Shown piece after piece: positions 1-11,038 of a stretch of 64,000 nt of DNA; the stretch's first letter is position 1, and every line of letters starts with the position of its first letter. The notes under the pieces are model-generated. The model did no database searches and was not told the origin of the DNA. It saw nothing but the letters and a program-made list of their open reading frames with translations. Source of the stretch: Rhodotorula mucilaginosa (taxonomy: Eukaryota > Basidiomycota > Microbotryomycetes > Sporidiobolales > Sporidiobolaceae); contig CP137866.1 of assembly GCA_034406715.1 (NCBI GenBank), forward strand, positions 310,001-374,000. The letters run 5' to 3'. A program made the translations under genes and the position numbers.

Positions 1-3000
1 GGGCTGATCGCGAGAACTTCCGTACCCCATGATCTTCTCCTCGAGCGTGCCGCGCATAATGAGTCGATAGACGTTGACGACCTTCTTCTGGCCCAAGCGA
101 TGCGCGCGATCCATCGCCTGCAAGTCCTTCATCGGATTCCAGTCGTGCTCGACGAAGATGACGGTGTCGGCACCGGTCAGGTTGAGTCCGAGTCCGCCGA
201 CGTGCGTCGTCAAGAGCAAGCAGTCGATGGACGGGTCCGAGTTGAAGGTCTGGCACACGGCGTGACGCTTCGAGACATCGGTAGTACCGTCCAGACGCAT
301 GTACGTCACGTTGGGCATCACCTTGCGCAGCAGGTCATGCTCGACAATGTCGAGCATTGTCTTCTGCTGACAGAAGATTAAAGCCCGGTGCTGCGGGAAC
401 GCGCCGTCTGCTTCCGTTGCGTCGGCGCCGGCGGGCGAATCCGAGGCGCCGATACCACAGTCGAGGAGGATCTGTCTGCGAGCGAGGTAAGAGAACATCA
501 GGTCCCGATCATCTGTAGCGATGGGAGCGAAGGATGACCCTTACTGCAGCGCGCGGATCTTTGGAGCGTGCACTATGTCGTGGATATTGGCGTCCGGGCC
601 CGCGGCTTTCACCAAGGCGGCTTGGTGCTGAGGCAGTTCGGGCTTGTAGACGAGGGCGGGGTGATTGACCAGCTTGCGAAGGTATTGAAGCGCCTGGAAG
701 ACGTGCTGCGGTTTTTGGGCGGTGCCAGCCGACGAGCTGACTTCGCCGACGGCGAGCTGCCTCCCTTGCGAATGAGAGAAGTCGTCGTAGAGCTGCTTCT
801 GCACCGGGGAAAGCTCGACGTGGTAGTCCTGGATAATTTTGGGCGGCAGGTCGTCGAGCACATCCTCCTTGAGCCGGCGCAGGATGAAGGGCAGGACCTG
901 CTTGTGCAGCGCTTCCAGCGCGAGAGTTCCCACTTCTTGCTCCTTCGACGAGCTCTTGGCGTCACGGCTTGCGGCGATGGGCTTGCCGAAGCGTTCGTTG
1001 AAGGCCTTCTCCGACCCGAGGAAGCCCGGCATGAGGAAATCGAACAGGCTCCAAAGCTCGAGTACGTTGTTCTGTATCGGCGTGCCGGAGAGAATGAGAC
1101 GGTGGATCGCCTTGTAAGTCTTGACCGCGCGAGCGAGTTTCGTTTTGCCGTTCTTGATGATGTGGCCCTCGTCGAGGATCACGTAATGCCAATCGATCGG
1201 GCCGAGGAGTTCGACATCGTTTCGAGCGACATCGTAAGACATAATGACGACGTCGTGATCCCGCAGGCGATGGACGAGACGCTCGCGGTCGGCTCTTGCG
1301 CCCGTGTAGATGATCGCGCGCAGGGCGGGCGCGTACGTGCTGATCTCGTGTTGCCAATGGCCGGTCAGGGTTGGCGGACAGATGACGAGAGATGGAAGAT
1401 GGACCGCGTCGGGAGACTGGGTCTGACGATATCGTTCGGCGCGCTCGTGGTGCATACTCGCGAGAATCGTAATCGACTGCAGGGTTTTGCCGAGCCCCAT
1501 GTCTGATCGCATCGTGTGGACAAGCGATCAGTGCCTTCAGCCCGTGAAGAAAGCGAGATTGGGAGAGCTTACCGTCGCAGAGGAGGCCATGCAGCTGATA
1601 GCGAGCCAAGAAAGCCAACCAGCTGACGCCGTCGCGTTGGTACTTGCGCAGCTCGACGCCGATGTCGACCGGAATCTTGTACTCGGCAACCTTGCTACCG
1701 TCCAGCAATTGCATTAGGAACTCGCGCTCGAAGTCGCGCTTGGCCAAAAGCTCGGCCGAGAATCCTGGAGGATCGGGTAGACCGGACTGAGTAGCGTAGG
1801 CTGCGGTTAGAGCGACGGCCGCGAATGTCTGGAAGTCAAGAGCGGACGCAACGCACCTCCAGCGGTACAAGCTTGACAAGAGTGGCGAAAGTACGCGTCG
1901 CGAGGAAGCGTATGTCGTCGTCCGGGTCGCTCATGCGGCCAAGCACGGGCACCACGAGGAAGATCACGTAGGGCAGAATCTTGATGTCGAGAAGCTCGAC
2001 GATGCCTGCATATGGGGCGTCAGTAGGCCGACAAGGCGGCTAGATTTGGCTAGAGATCACGCACGCGCGATCGTCTCCATGGCTCCACGGCGATGGTTGA
2101 GATGGAGCGGATCACCCAGAACAGGGACGACCGTCTCGACGATTTCCCGCAAAGCGTCCGTAGGCACGACGTCGCAGATAGCAGCAAACGACTGCGCAAC
2201 GGCATAGCGGACGACCGCGTAGGTGCTTCTGCTGGCCACCGCAAGTGCGGGCAGCAAGGAGATGAGACGAGGATGCAAAGCCGGGACGAGTTGTTTGGCG
2301 ACGACCGGGAGCACGGTCAGGCAGTCGAGGAGGTCTTGGCCTTTACGGTCGTCGACTTGGAGGATTCCGTCGGCCTCTGCCGCCGCGCCTGTAACACCGC
2401 AGCGCGAGCATGGTCAGAAACTCGGCCCGTTCTCGAAAGGGTTTGGACATCAACGAATGCGTACCTTGACCGTATGTCTCGAGCAAAGGGTCTGCCATAC
2501 AGCTCCATAGCTTCGGCACCCTGGTCAGCAGGTCCGCGCCGAACCGCTTCGCGAGAGCAGCCAACGCTTGCTGAGCACCGCGATAAACCAGTTTCGTCGC
2601 CTCGTCCGATTCGACGACAGCCTCTTGAGAAAGTTTGCTCGACTTTTCCGCTACGCCTCGCGCGGGATTCTTGGCGAGACTCAGGATTCCGGCCGAGGTC
2701 GACTTGGCCGATGCGAAAAGCGGTGTGAGCGTGACGTCTTGGCACAAGAAGGCGCACAAGTTTCCGACGAGCTTCGGCGCCGGGTTGACGCGCATCGTGA
2801 AGTCCGGAGCCGTGCAGAGGTCGATGAGTACTGCGATGGCCGAAGCTGCGCGAGCTTGCAGGTCGGGATTGTCCTCCATCTGTTTGAGCAACCACCGATC
2901 AATGATCAGTTCCTACAGCCACCATTGCATTTTCGCAGCCTCACCTTGATGCTGTTTGTGACGCTCCGAATGAGCGGCGTAATCTTGGCTGGAATCGACT

Positions 3001-6000
3001 TGAGGGCAATGACGGCGCTGCCGATAGCAGCGAAGACCTGGCGATCGTAGCGACTCTTCGCGCTGTCGTGGTAGGCGACGGAAGCCAGGAGCTGCTTGTG
3101 ACGCTCCTCGAGCTGAGGCAAGGCGACCTTTTTCGCTTTGGCCGGGACGATCGCCATTAGCGCCTCGTAGCTCCGCGTGACGAGGTCGGCTTGGTTACGT
3201 CCGAACGGCTCGGGAATCGACGGCAGCCGATCCGCCGGCACCTTCCCTTGTGAGGTGAAGCACGCGTAAAGGGCGGTACAATCACTGCGAACGCGCTGCA
3301 GAATCGGCGTCGTCTCCTGGTACGCCTCGGGGGGATCGGCTGCGAGGAGGTTGTGCAAAAGGGGCACGAGCGTGGCGGTCAAGGGACCGGCTGCGAGTGC
3401 GGTCTTGTCCACGGTCCGCGATGCCCACTCTTCGACGACGATGGCGGCGAGTGTTCGCTGCAACGCCGACGCGGACTGCAAGCCGCTCTCGATCTGTTGC
3501 TTGAAGTCGTTTGGGAGGACTCCTGGCCACGCGGACATGAGGGCGCCGATGGCGGTCGCGGCGGCGACGCGGCAGCGCAAGATCGATTCGGGGGTAACGA
3601 GAGCGAGATCCTGGTTGAGCATCGGCTTGTCCACGCTGTACACCGTTCCTTCCGACGTCGAATCTCCCGACGCGCCGAACGACAACAAGCGACGGTCGAT
3701 GGCAGTTCCAATCTGCGTGTTGAGGAGGGCGAACCAGTTGTTGATCTGCGCAGTGACGAGCGCCGGGACTGATGGCCCCAAGCGCGCGAGACAGGTCGTC
3801 CAGGCTTCGAACGTCGCCTCGCGAATCTCGGCGCGCTCCTCGAGAAGCAGGTTCTGGAAGAGGAGTCGACAGAAGGTAGCGTCGACCCAAGTCGGAGCCA
3901 GGGTCGGTAACCGCAAGAAGACGAGGAAGGTTCGCACGACCGCGAGCCGGACGGACGTGATCGTGTGTCGGAAGAAAGCGAACAGGCGGGGAATGAGGGC
4001 AGGGAGGGGAGTCCTGAATGCGCGAACGGGCGAGTCAGTTCGTCGTCGCTGCTGGACCGATGCGGAGCCACTCACGACATGACCGGCGATTGCAGTTGTG
4101 CCAGAACCGACGGGTGCTCGAGCAGTTTCGCTGTCGGGAGTAGCATGTTAGTAACGTGACGCGGAGGCGCAATCGAAAGCCGAGGTACGCACAGAGGAGA
4201 TCCATGACTCCGCCGACCGAGCTCGCAAGGTCGTCCTTGAGATCGCCGAGACAGCTCCACAGGACTTCGAGCAGGTCGTGAAGCTCGCTCGGGAGACCGG
4301 CCACAATCTCGTGCGCCACCGGCGAGAGCGTCGCAGCAGCAGCAGCACGCACGTCGTCGTCACGATCGCGCAAACCGACGAGAGCCGCGTCGACGACCTG
4401 CTTGAGCGGCAATTCGGCGTCTTGCAGGCCGGGCTTGACGTCCTCTTCGACCTTGACCGGCGGGGGGACCGAGAGCAGCTCGCGGCCTTGGACTGCGACG
4501 ACGTACTTCAAACCGAGCAAGCCGGAGTGTCGGACCTGCCAGATGTACTTTGGCTTGCTCGGGTCGGGCGGTGGTGCCGACGGGTCCGGACGCTGGTGAA
4601 CCATGTCGGCGAGGATCCTCCGCACTTGCTGAGACGACGAGGCGGGCATCGACGGCAAAAGGACAGCCAGAGCTTGCGCCGCTGTCTCTCGAACGGGCGC
4701 AACCACCTGTCGTATTGTGAAGGAGGAGGAGAATCAGTAGCGTACTCAAGCGCTGGTCTCGCCCCGCTCAAGCATCTTTCACGCACCTGATCCGAAATGT
4801 AGTCGCCGAAGCGGTCGAGCGCAAACACATACAGCAATTTCGCAGCAAGGTCTTCGACCCAGACGCGATGAAGTTCGGCGTTCTGGGCGTGCGAAACGCC
4901 TTCGAGTTTGCCTCCGCCGCTCGCCTGCAACCTGAGAATCTCGCGCAAGCCGAGACTCGCTCCATGCCGCGTCTCCCATCCTGGCGCGAGCAGCCCGACT
5001 GACAGACGCTCGACGACTGCGCGCCACGGCCACTCGCCAGCTTTGACTTCGGTCTGCGCCTGCTCGGCCTCCGCCTTGGCCTGGATTTCGCCGCCCAAGC
5101 GTTCTCGTTCCTTTGCCTTTGCGGCCGGATCGATGACGATCTTTGTCTCCTCTTCGACGCCCTCCTGCTTGACGCCGTTTGCGCTCGCAGAAGTCGAGAC
5201 GAGCGGCTCTTGTGAGGGTTCCGGAACGGGAGCTGCTGCCACCTTTGCCTTCTTCGCCGCCGGCTGCGGGATCGGACTCGGCGCAACTCCCGCTTTGCCT
5301 TCGGCCTTGCGCTTCCGCTTGAGCTTGTTTCGCTCGCGGGCAGACAGTCCTGCGTACGGGTCCGTGTCTGCCGCAGGCGATGACGGTTCGGGTGCAGCTG
5401 CGGCCGGGCTCGACACAGTCGAGCTCGAGGCGGACGCTGCTGCGACTGTGGAAGGAGGAGCTTTCGTCGCAGCCTCTGCAGGTTTCACGTCGCCGGACGC
5501 CGATCCGTGAGCGTTTCCCGGCTTGAAGCGGGGCGGCGGCAGCGCAGGTCGCGACGGATCCGGAACCGAGGAGGCAGGTGCGGCGGGACCGTCCGACGCC
5601 AGCTCTGCACTGACGTCAACACCGATATCGTCCATTCCGGCACCCATTCCGAGGCCGAGATTCTTCATGACGTCCTTGTGAGCCTGCTCGAGTTCTGCGG
5701 CCGACAGTTGCGAGAGCTTGCCGTATTCTTTCCCGGACGATGCGAGCAGGAGCTGGCCGTCCCGGAGCACGCGCGCAACATCGAAATCATGGAGAGACAT
5801 GGGCGCGATATTGTTGGCTGCGGTTTCGTTCGCACTGTCGAGTGTGGCAGTTTCGGAAGTTTCGGTCCGCGTCGGATCCCAGACCCCGGCGGCGCGCGAG
5901 ATGAAGCCTAGCGCGGAAGCTGCAGCTTGACGCGTTTCCATCGAACGAGACTGGAGCAGCGGCAGGACCTGTTTGCGAGGCAATATGCGTGAGAGGCGGC

Positions 6001-6370
6001 AGCTTGGTGAGGATGATCTGCGGCCTACTTACCCTGGCCACCAGCGCGAGGACCTCGTTCCATTCCCCGTCGACGCCGCGCCAGACGCCTTCGTACGAGA
6101 CTGGCTGCGTCGCATCCTCGACTTTGACGCTGGGCGCGAGGCTCGGATGACCGGAATGTTCAGCCGAGGGATGCGAGACTCGGATGCTGGCGATCCCGGC
6201 GAGCTGGCGCGCCGCGGTCAAGCGGATAGACTGGGTCGATCCTGTCTCGAGCAACGCCACGAGCCGGTCAAGCCTGTGAGGACGCGTGCAGCGTGTTAGC
6301 GTGCCTTCGCGAAAAAAAGAGCGCTTCGGGAGGAAGCGGTGCCTGTTCCTGCTCACCTCGATCCGGCCAT
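1..6370 (-). CDS. MOT1: Mot1/BTAF1 TBP-removing Swi2/Snf2 ATPase (3' end off window)
   Basis: Mot1 binds TATA-binding protein through HEAT repeats and uses ATP to strip it from DNA, acting in the nucleus on Pol II transcription. The N-terminus reads MAGSRLDRLVALLETG, close to the Mot1 start; it needs a 14-nt first exon (6357-6370) joined over an 83-bp intron (6274-6356) to the next exon at 6273. HEAT-repeat exons fill about 6270-1900. The ATPase follows: Walker A DMGLGKT near 1500, whose first Asp codon is split by an intron, then DEGH near 1180. Motif VI (MDRAHRLGQ) lies near 100, so only the extreme C-terminus is missing. The gene has many introns, for example 5969-6032 and 4707-4786. A Lys/Ala/Pro-rich insert sits at about 5100-5560 inside the HEAT region. 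Identification is firm; some internal exon borders were not checked base by base. Confidence 0.95.
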
Positions 6371-6762
6371 GTTTGTGCGGCTAGCCTTTCCCTAGCGTCA
6401 GGTTTCTGCTGTTTCGCTCCGCTGACCGACCGCAGTCGTTGTCTGTGACGAGTTGAGGTTCGTCGACGGAGCCGATGAGACAGGTGGGGTCGAGCAGGTC
6501 GAGCCCGCTGTTCTCGCTCTAATGCACACAAGGAGGACGAGTCGGAGCGGAACACTGCGCTCGAAAGGTCCCGGAATGCCTACAAGCTGCTGCGACTCGC
6601 TGCTCCCACTCTCGCTCTGTCCCAAACTTCGTCTCATCCGGATCCTCAGCAGTACATGGGACTTTGTTTAAATTGCACTCCAGGTCTCGTACGATCGTTT
6701 TATTAGAGGGATTATGCGGTATGGGAGTCAGAGCACGTAGCGGTGCAATGTAGACACGGATC
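6371..6762. other. Intergenic: MOT1 promoter plus aquaporin-1 3' flank
   Basis: No gene is seen. The strand arrangement makes this the 5' flank of MOT1 and the 3' flank of the upstream aquaporin. An AATAAA on the minus strand at 6699-6704, about 60 bp after the aquaporin stop codon, could serve as its polyadenylation signal. Confidence 0.6.
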
Positions 6763-8642
6763 TCAAACTCGGTTGTACGAAACGTGGTCGAAATACTCTG
6801 CGGTCGGCTTGGTTTCGCCGACCGTGCCGGGCGAGAAACCTTGCTTCGCCGACTCGGACGAGTAGTTGGTACGAACCGGGGTCAAGTTCGAAAGGAGGTC
6901 CTCGATCCGGGACAGGCGCGCCTTGACTTCGCGCGTGTCGTTGATGAGTTCGCCGCCGGCGACCATGCCGCCTTGCTCGTTCTCGGGACCACCGATGAGT
7001 CCTCCTCCGAGACCGGTCGCTTCGACCTTGTGCGCCTTCTTCTTCTTGTTCGCCGTGCCAGTCTCGGCACCCTCGGCGCCTTCTCCCTCCAGCTGCGCCG
7101 TCTCCTTGTTCTTGCCGAGAGAGCCGATCGGCTCCGGGGTCGTCTTCAGCTCGAGCCACTGCACATCCGTCGCAAGAAAACGGGAGTGTGAGCGACATAT
7201 ATAGAAGATCTTTTGAAGAAGAGATCGCGCTCAGCTGACCTTGAGGAGACGGTAGAAACCGGCCGCGACCCCTGCGCCGAGGAAAGGTCCTCTAGAGGCA
7301 GCATCGGCGTCAGTTGCGGCAACTTCATTCGGGAGACAACAGTACGTACAGGAAATAAATCCACGTATATCCGCTGAAGGTCAGCGCAATGACGTCTGGA
7401 CCGAGAGTTCGCGCAGGCTGTCGGAAGTCAGGCTGGTCAGCACACTCTGGCTGCGCGAGCTTTTGTCCAGTTTGTCGCGCCCCCGACGGTCCGCATTGTT
7501 GCTCGATCTGTTGTCCAGCTTGTGGCACTCACGTTGAGGGACCCGCCGGTAAAGGATACTGCGCAGAAGGGGCTGTCAGTACTCAGGGATCTCGAGGAAA
7601 AGGGAAATCTCCAACGCACCGGACGCGAGTTCGGCAACGAATAGAGCCAGACCGATCGGGAGAGGGGCGATGAAATTCGAGCTATGCTTCTCAGCGGCCA
7701 CCAGGAGGCTGTGTGTGTATATGGTGAGCGTCCCGGTCAATTTGGTCCGAAGGAGAACAACTCACATGACGAGCATGAGGAGCGCAGTGCACGCCGCTTC
7801 GAGGAACAAGCCGCGCGTGATGCTCATCCCCTCGGCGAGCGTAGTGCGGACGTTGAGCTGACCGGGAGTCATGCAGCTGACGAGACCGGCCGCAGCCAGT
7901 CCTCCGAGGAATTGCATGAAAGTGAGGATGGCGGCACGAACCGGGCTCATTGCGCCGACGAGCAACAGTCCGAGGCTATTCGGGACGGCATATGCGTCAG
8001 CTACTCGTCTCCAAAGACATCAGATGAGCGAGGAGTTTCTCGGTCGAAGATGAAAAAGACGAGCAAAGGGAAAACTCTCAGCGTACGAGACGGCGGGGTT
8101 GTACAGGCTCCCCGAGACGCGACTCATGCACCAGGCGGTGGCGGTCAGGGACATGCCGAATGCAAAAGCAATGTAGAGCACTGTGCAGCAGCGCAGGGCG
8201 GTGAGCATGCGATTGTCCCGAAGGTTTGCAACAGATTCGGTAGTTGTCAACTCACGGCTGGACGTGTTGACGGTAGATACAGTAGATCCATTGAGCCCGG
8301 AGGTGGTCTGGCCAGTGATGGAGTTTGCCGGCGAGTTGGCGACACTGGAAAGGGAAGAAGGAAGATGGGAAAGGGGACAAGGGAAAAAAGATCAGTTGCC
8401 CGCCCGCCGCGATCGACAAGGGCAGTACAGGTGCCGGCAGACGTACTGAGTACCAGCAAAAGCAAAGAACAAGAAGAGCGTGGTGCCGACGAACTGCCCC
8501 GACAGAAAGAGCAGCGGGTCAGTTTGTGCCGAGGCGGAAACAACGTCGTACTCACTTCGCCCAGCGCTGCGACCAAGTGACTCTTGATAACGAGACTCCG
8601 ACTGCCGAGCTGGCGCAGCGGTACGATCACCTTCTCGGACAT
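6763..8642 (-). CDS. Aquaporin 1 (MIP family)
   Basis: Membrane water channel of the MIP family. The start at 8642 gives MSEKVIVPLRQLGSRS and an 87-nt first exon (8556-8642). Exons join to give the usual six-helix layout with two NPA boxes: SLYNPAVS near 8090 and SLN|PART near 7400-7540, where the intron falls just after the Asn codon (AAC|GTGAGT). An Arg follows the second NPA and there is no Asp after it, which suits an orthodox water channel rather than an aquaglyceroporin. The C-terminal tail (about 6763-7164) is hydrophilic, with a KKKK cluster, and is probably cytosolic. Intron positions match those of the paralogue at 11039-12968. Family identification is strong; substrate is inferred from motif only. 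Confidence 0.9.
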
Positions 8643-9561
8643 GGCGATGAGCGAGGCAGCGAGGTGAAGAGTAAAGATAGAGCGAGAAGCGAGGAGCAAA
8701 GTAAGGCAGGGCTGCTCCACTTGGCGCCTTCCCAAGATCCCGCTTCCCGTGAGGAGATCCTTCCTCCAGAGATCATGATCACCGCCCTGACTGGGAAGTC
8801 GAGTCCCGAGCGTGGTCGAATGGCTGTATGACGGGAAACCGGCTCCGCGGGCGTTTCAAGGTCAGCCGCCCCGAGCATTCTGCGCGCCCCTCAAGCTTAG
8901 CCTTTGCTCATAAGGACGAGGACCAGCGGCGATGTCTAAGGGAAGGAGCGGGAGCCAGGCGAAGGCGAGAAGTGATCTGCATTTGGCAAAAAAGCGGGAT
9001 CGGGTGCAAGGGGCTGGAGCCTCGAGAGAAGAAGAGCCGCAGACGGCCCAGCAGGCGTGCGCAAATAGGTTAGCAAAGCTCGTCGTGTGCCGTTGTGCTT
9101 GCTATTGCGTTAGCCTGACGCCTCGTCACAGAAGAAGAGGCTGGACGGTATGCAGGCAGCGGACTCGAGGAAGAATCGACCAGATGTCCAGCCGGTTTTG
9201 CAGGAAGGCGTAGGGTTCTGCCGTTTGGGCGGGTAAGCCTCTGCCTTCGCCCCTGCGTCTTCGTCTTCAAGTCTGCGCTGTCGCTGGTTGGCGGTGGATG
9301 TTCGCGGTCATCCGCGGCAGTTGATGAGTTCCGTCGCAGGGTCACGAGAGGTCGACAGCGGGCACTGTGACCGAGAAAGCCGAGCCGTTCGCATAGACCA
9401 GCCCGAAGCAGATGCTCTCCGCGCACCCGGCCTCGTCGTGAGCGAGTGCGTCCGTCAAAAGCAGGTTCGGCCGACAAGGCGGAGGAGGAGAGGAAGCTGA
9501 GCGACTTTCATTCCACCCGCTACTCTAGAGGCGTATATCAGGCTCAAGCACCAGCAGGTGT
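8643..9561. promoter_or_regulatory. Divergent promoter region, aquaporin 1 / TatD
   Basis: About 920 bp lie between the divergent start codons of aquaporin 1 and the TatD-like gene. Open frames here are Arg-rich and resemble no protein. I see no element that I can name with confidence. Confidence 0.5.
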
Positions 9562-10859
9562 ATGCTCTTGCGCATCGGTCGAGCCAGTCAAACCGCTACG
9601 CACTTCCGCCGCTTCATGACGTCGACACCAACTTCGACTTCGTCTCGCTCATCCAAGAGCCGGACGCCGCACGAAGGCGTGCTCGTGCTGCCAGCCCATG
9701 CTGAGCTACAGGAGCTCAGCGAGAAGGAGAGGACGAGCCTGCTGTGCGATACACACACCCACGTCTTATCGACTTGGCACTCCTGTCCGTCGCCGTTTTC
9801 TTTCCTTGTCTACAGATCGAGAACTGACTCCCTTCTTCCAGACAAAGAGAAATATCCCGAAGGACAGTACGAATCGATCCGATCGTTCGTGCAGGCGACA
9901 TTGCAGGCCGATGAGGGCAATCGCATCGCAAAGGTCGTCGACGTCTGGTGCGAATCGCCACCGGTCGCAAACTGGCGCGACATTGTCGACGACCTTGCGA
10001 AACTCGAACAGCAAGACGGCGGGTTCAGCTACCACTTTGTGATTGGCTGTCATCCGGATGTCGCGGGCGACTACACGGACGAGATCGAGCAGCAATACAT
10101 CGAGGCACACCGGCATCCGCGCTGCGTCGGGTGGGGAGAGATCGGACTGGACTACTACAATCAACCCGCGAACGAGAAGCAGAAGGAGGTTCTCCGACGG
10201 CAATTGCGGCTAGCAGTCAAGTCCGGGGCGGATAAAGCGGTGTGCTTACCTGGTTTCGCTTCCAACGTCAAGTCTGCTCACGAGTGAAACTTTTGGGCAT
10301 CAGATCACGATCCATACTCGCAAAGCAGACGAGGATATCCTGCCTATACTGAAGGAAGAGCTGCCGCAAGATCAGCGTCTCCACATCCACTGGTGACTCG
10401 CGCATGACTCGGCTGCGTCTTCTCGGACTCGTCCACTCACCCCTCTTCGCCCTCGCTCGCAGCTTCACCGACTCGCCCGACCTCGCAGACGCGATCCTCT
10501 CGCACTTCCCCAACGCCTTCATCGGCATCACCGGCGTCATCTCGTACGCCTCGAACGAAAACACCCCCGAAGTCGTGCGCCGACTCGGCGCCCGCTGTTC
10601 GCCCGATTCGCCAACGGGACTGCGCATCCTGCTCGAGACCGACGCGCCGTACCTCGCTCCGGCCAACCTCCCGACGAAGCAGATCGGCATGACGAGCAAG
10701 CAGAGGTATCCGTTCTGCCACGGTGGTGTTTTGCCCTGGACCGCCGAGTTTGTCGCCGGCGTGCTGAACGAAGGCAAGGGCTTGGACGACCGACGATGGA
10801 CGACCGTGGACGTCCTGAGACAAGCGCGCGAAAACGCTAGAGCTTGCTATAGAATCTAG
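9562..10859 (+). CDS. TatD-type metal-dependent deoxyribonuclease/hydrolase
   Basis: TatD family enzymes are TIM-barrel, metal-dependent nucleases. Motifs in order are DTHTHVLST (metal-binding His pair) near 9750, GCHPD near 10050, GWGEIGLDYYN near 10135, KAITIHTRKADEDI across an intron near 10300, HIHC/FTDSP near 10390-10470, and ETDAPYL near 10640 with the conserved Asp. Splicing uses introns at about 9786-9842 (GTCCGT donor; branch AACTGACT), about 10237-10301, and one splitting a Cys codon (TG|C) near 10395. The first ATG gives a short Arg-rich leader (MLLRIGRASQTATHFRRF) that could be mitochondrial; a second in-frame ATG lies at 9616. It sits between two aquaporin genes without any functional link that I can see. 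Confidence 0.88.
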
Positions 10860-11038
10860 AGCCGCTCGGAATTGGAGATGGACGTCAAGAGAAATGCCGG
10901 TCATTCATAACAGAGAAACCGCTGCAGTCAACAGCGCGCAGTGTACAAGCTACAGAGGAAAACGCAAGAAGGCGAGAGCGAGGGAGAAGGTGAGTATACA
11001 AGCGATGCAAGCAGGAAGGCGGCTGAGGATCGCACAAT

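Noticed and set aside
568-1506. 312-codon plus-strand open frame
   Set aside because: It is the antisense shadow of the MOT1 ATPase exon, whose minus-strand product has all the helicase motifs.
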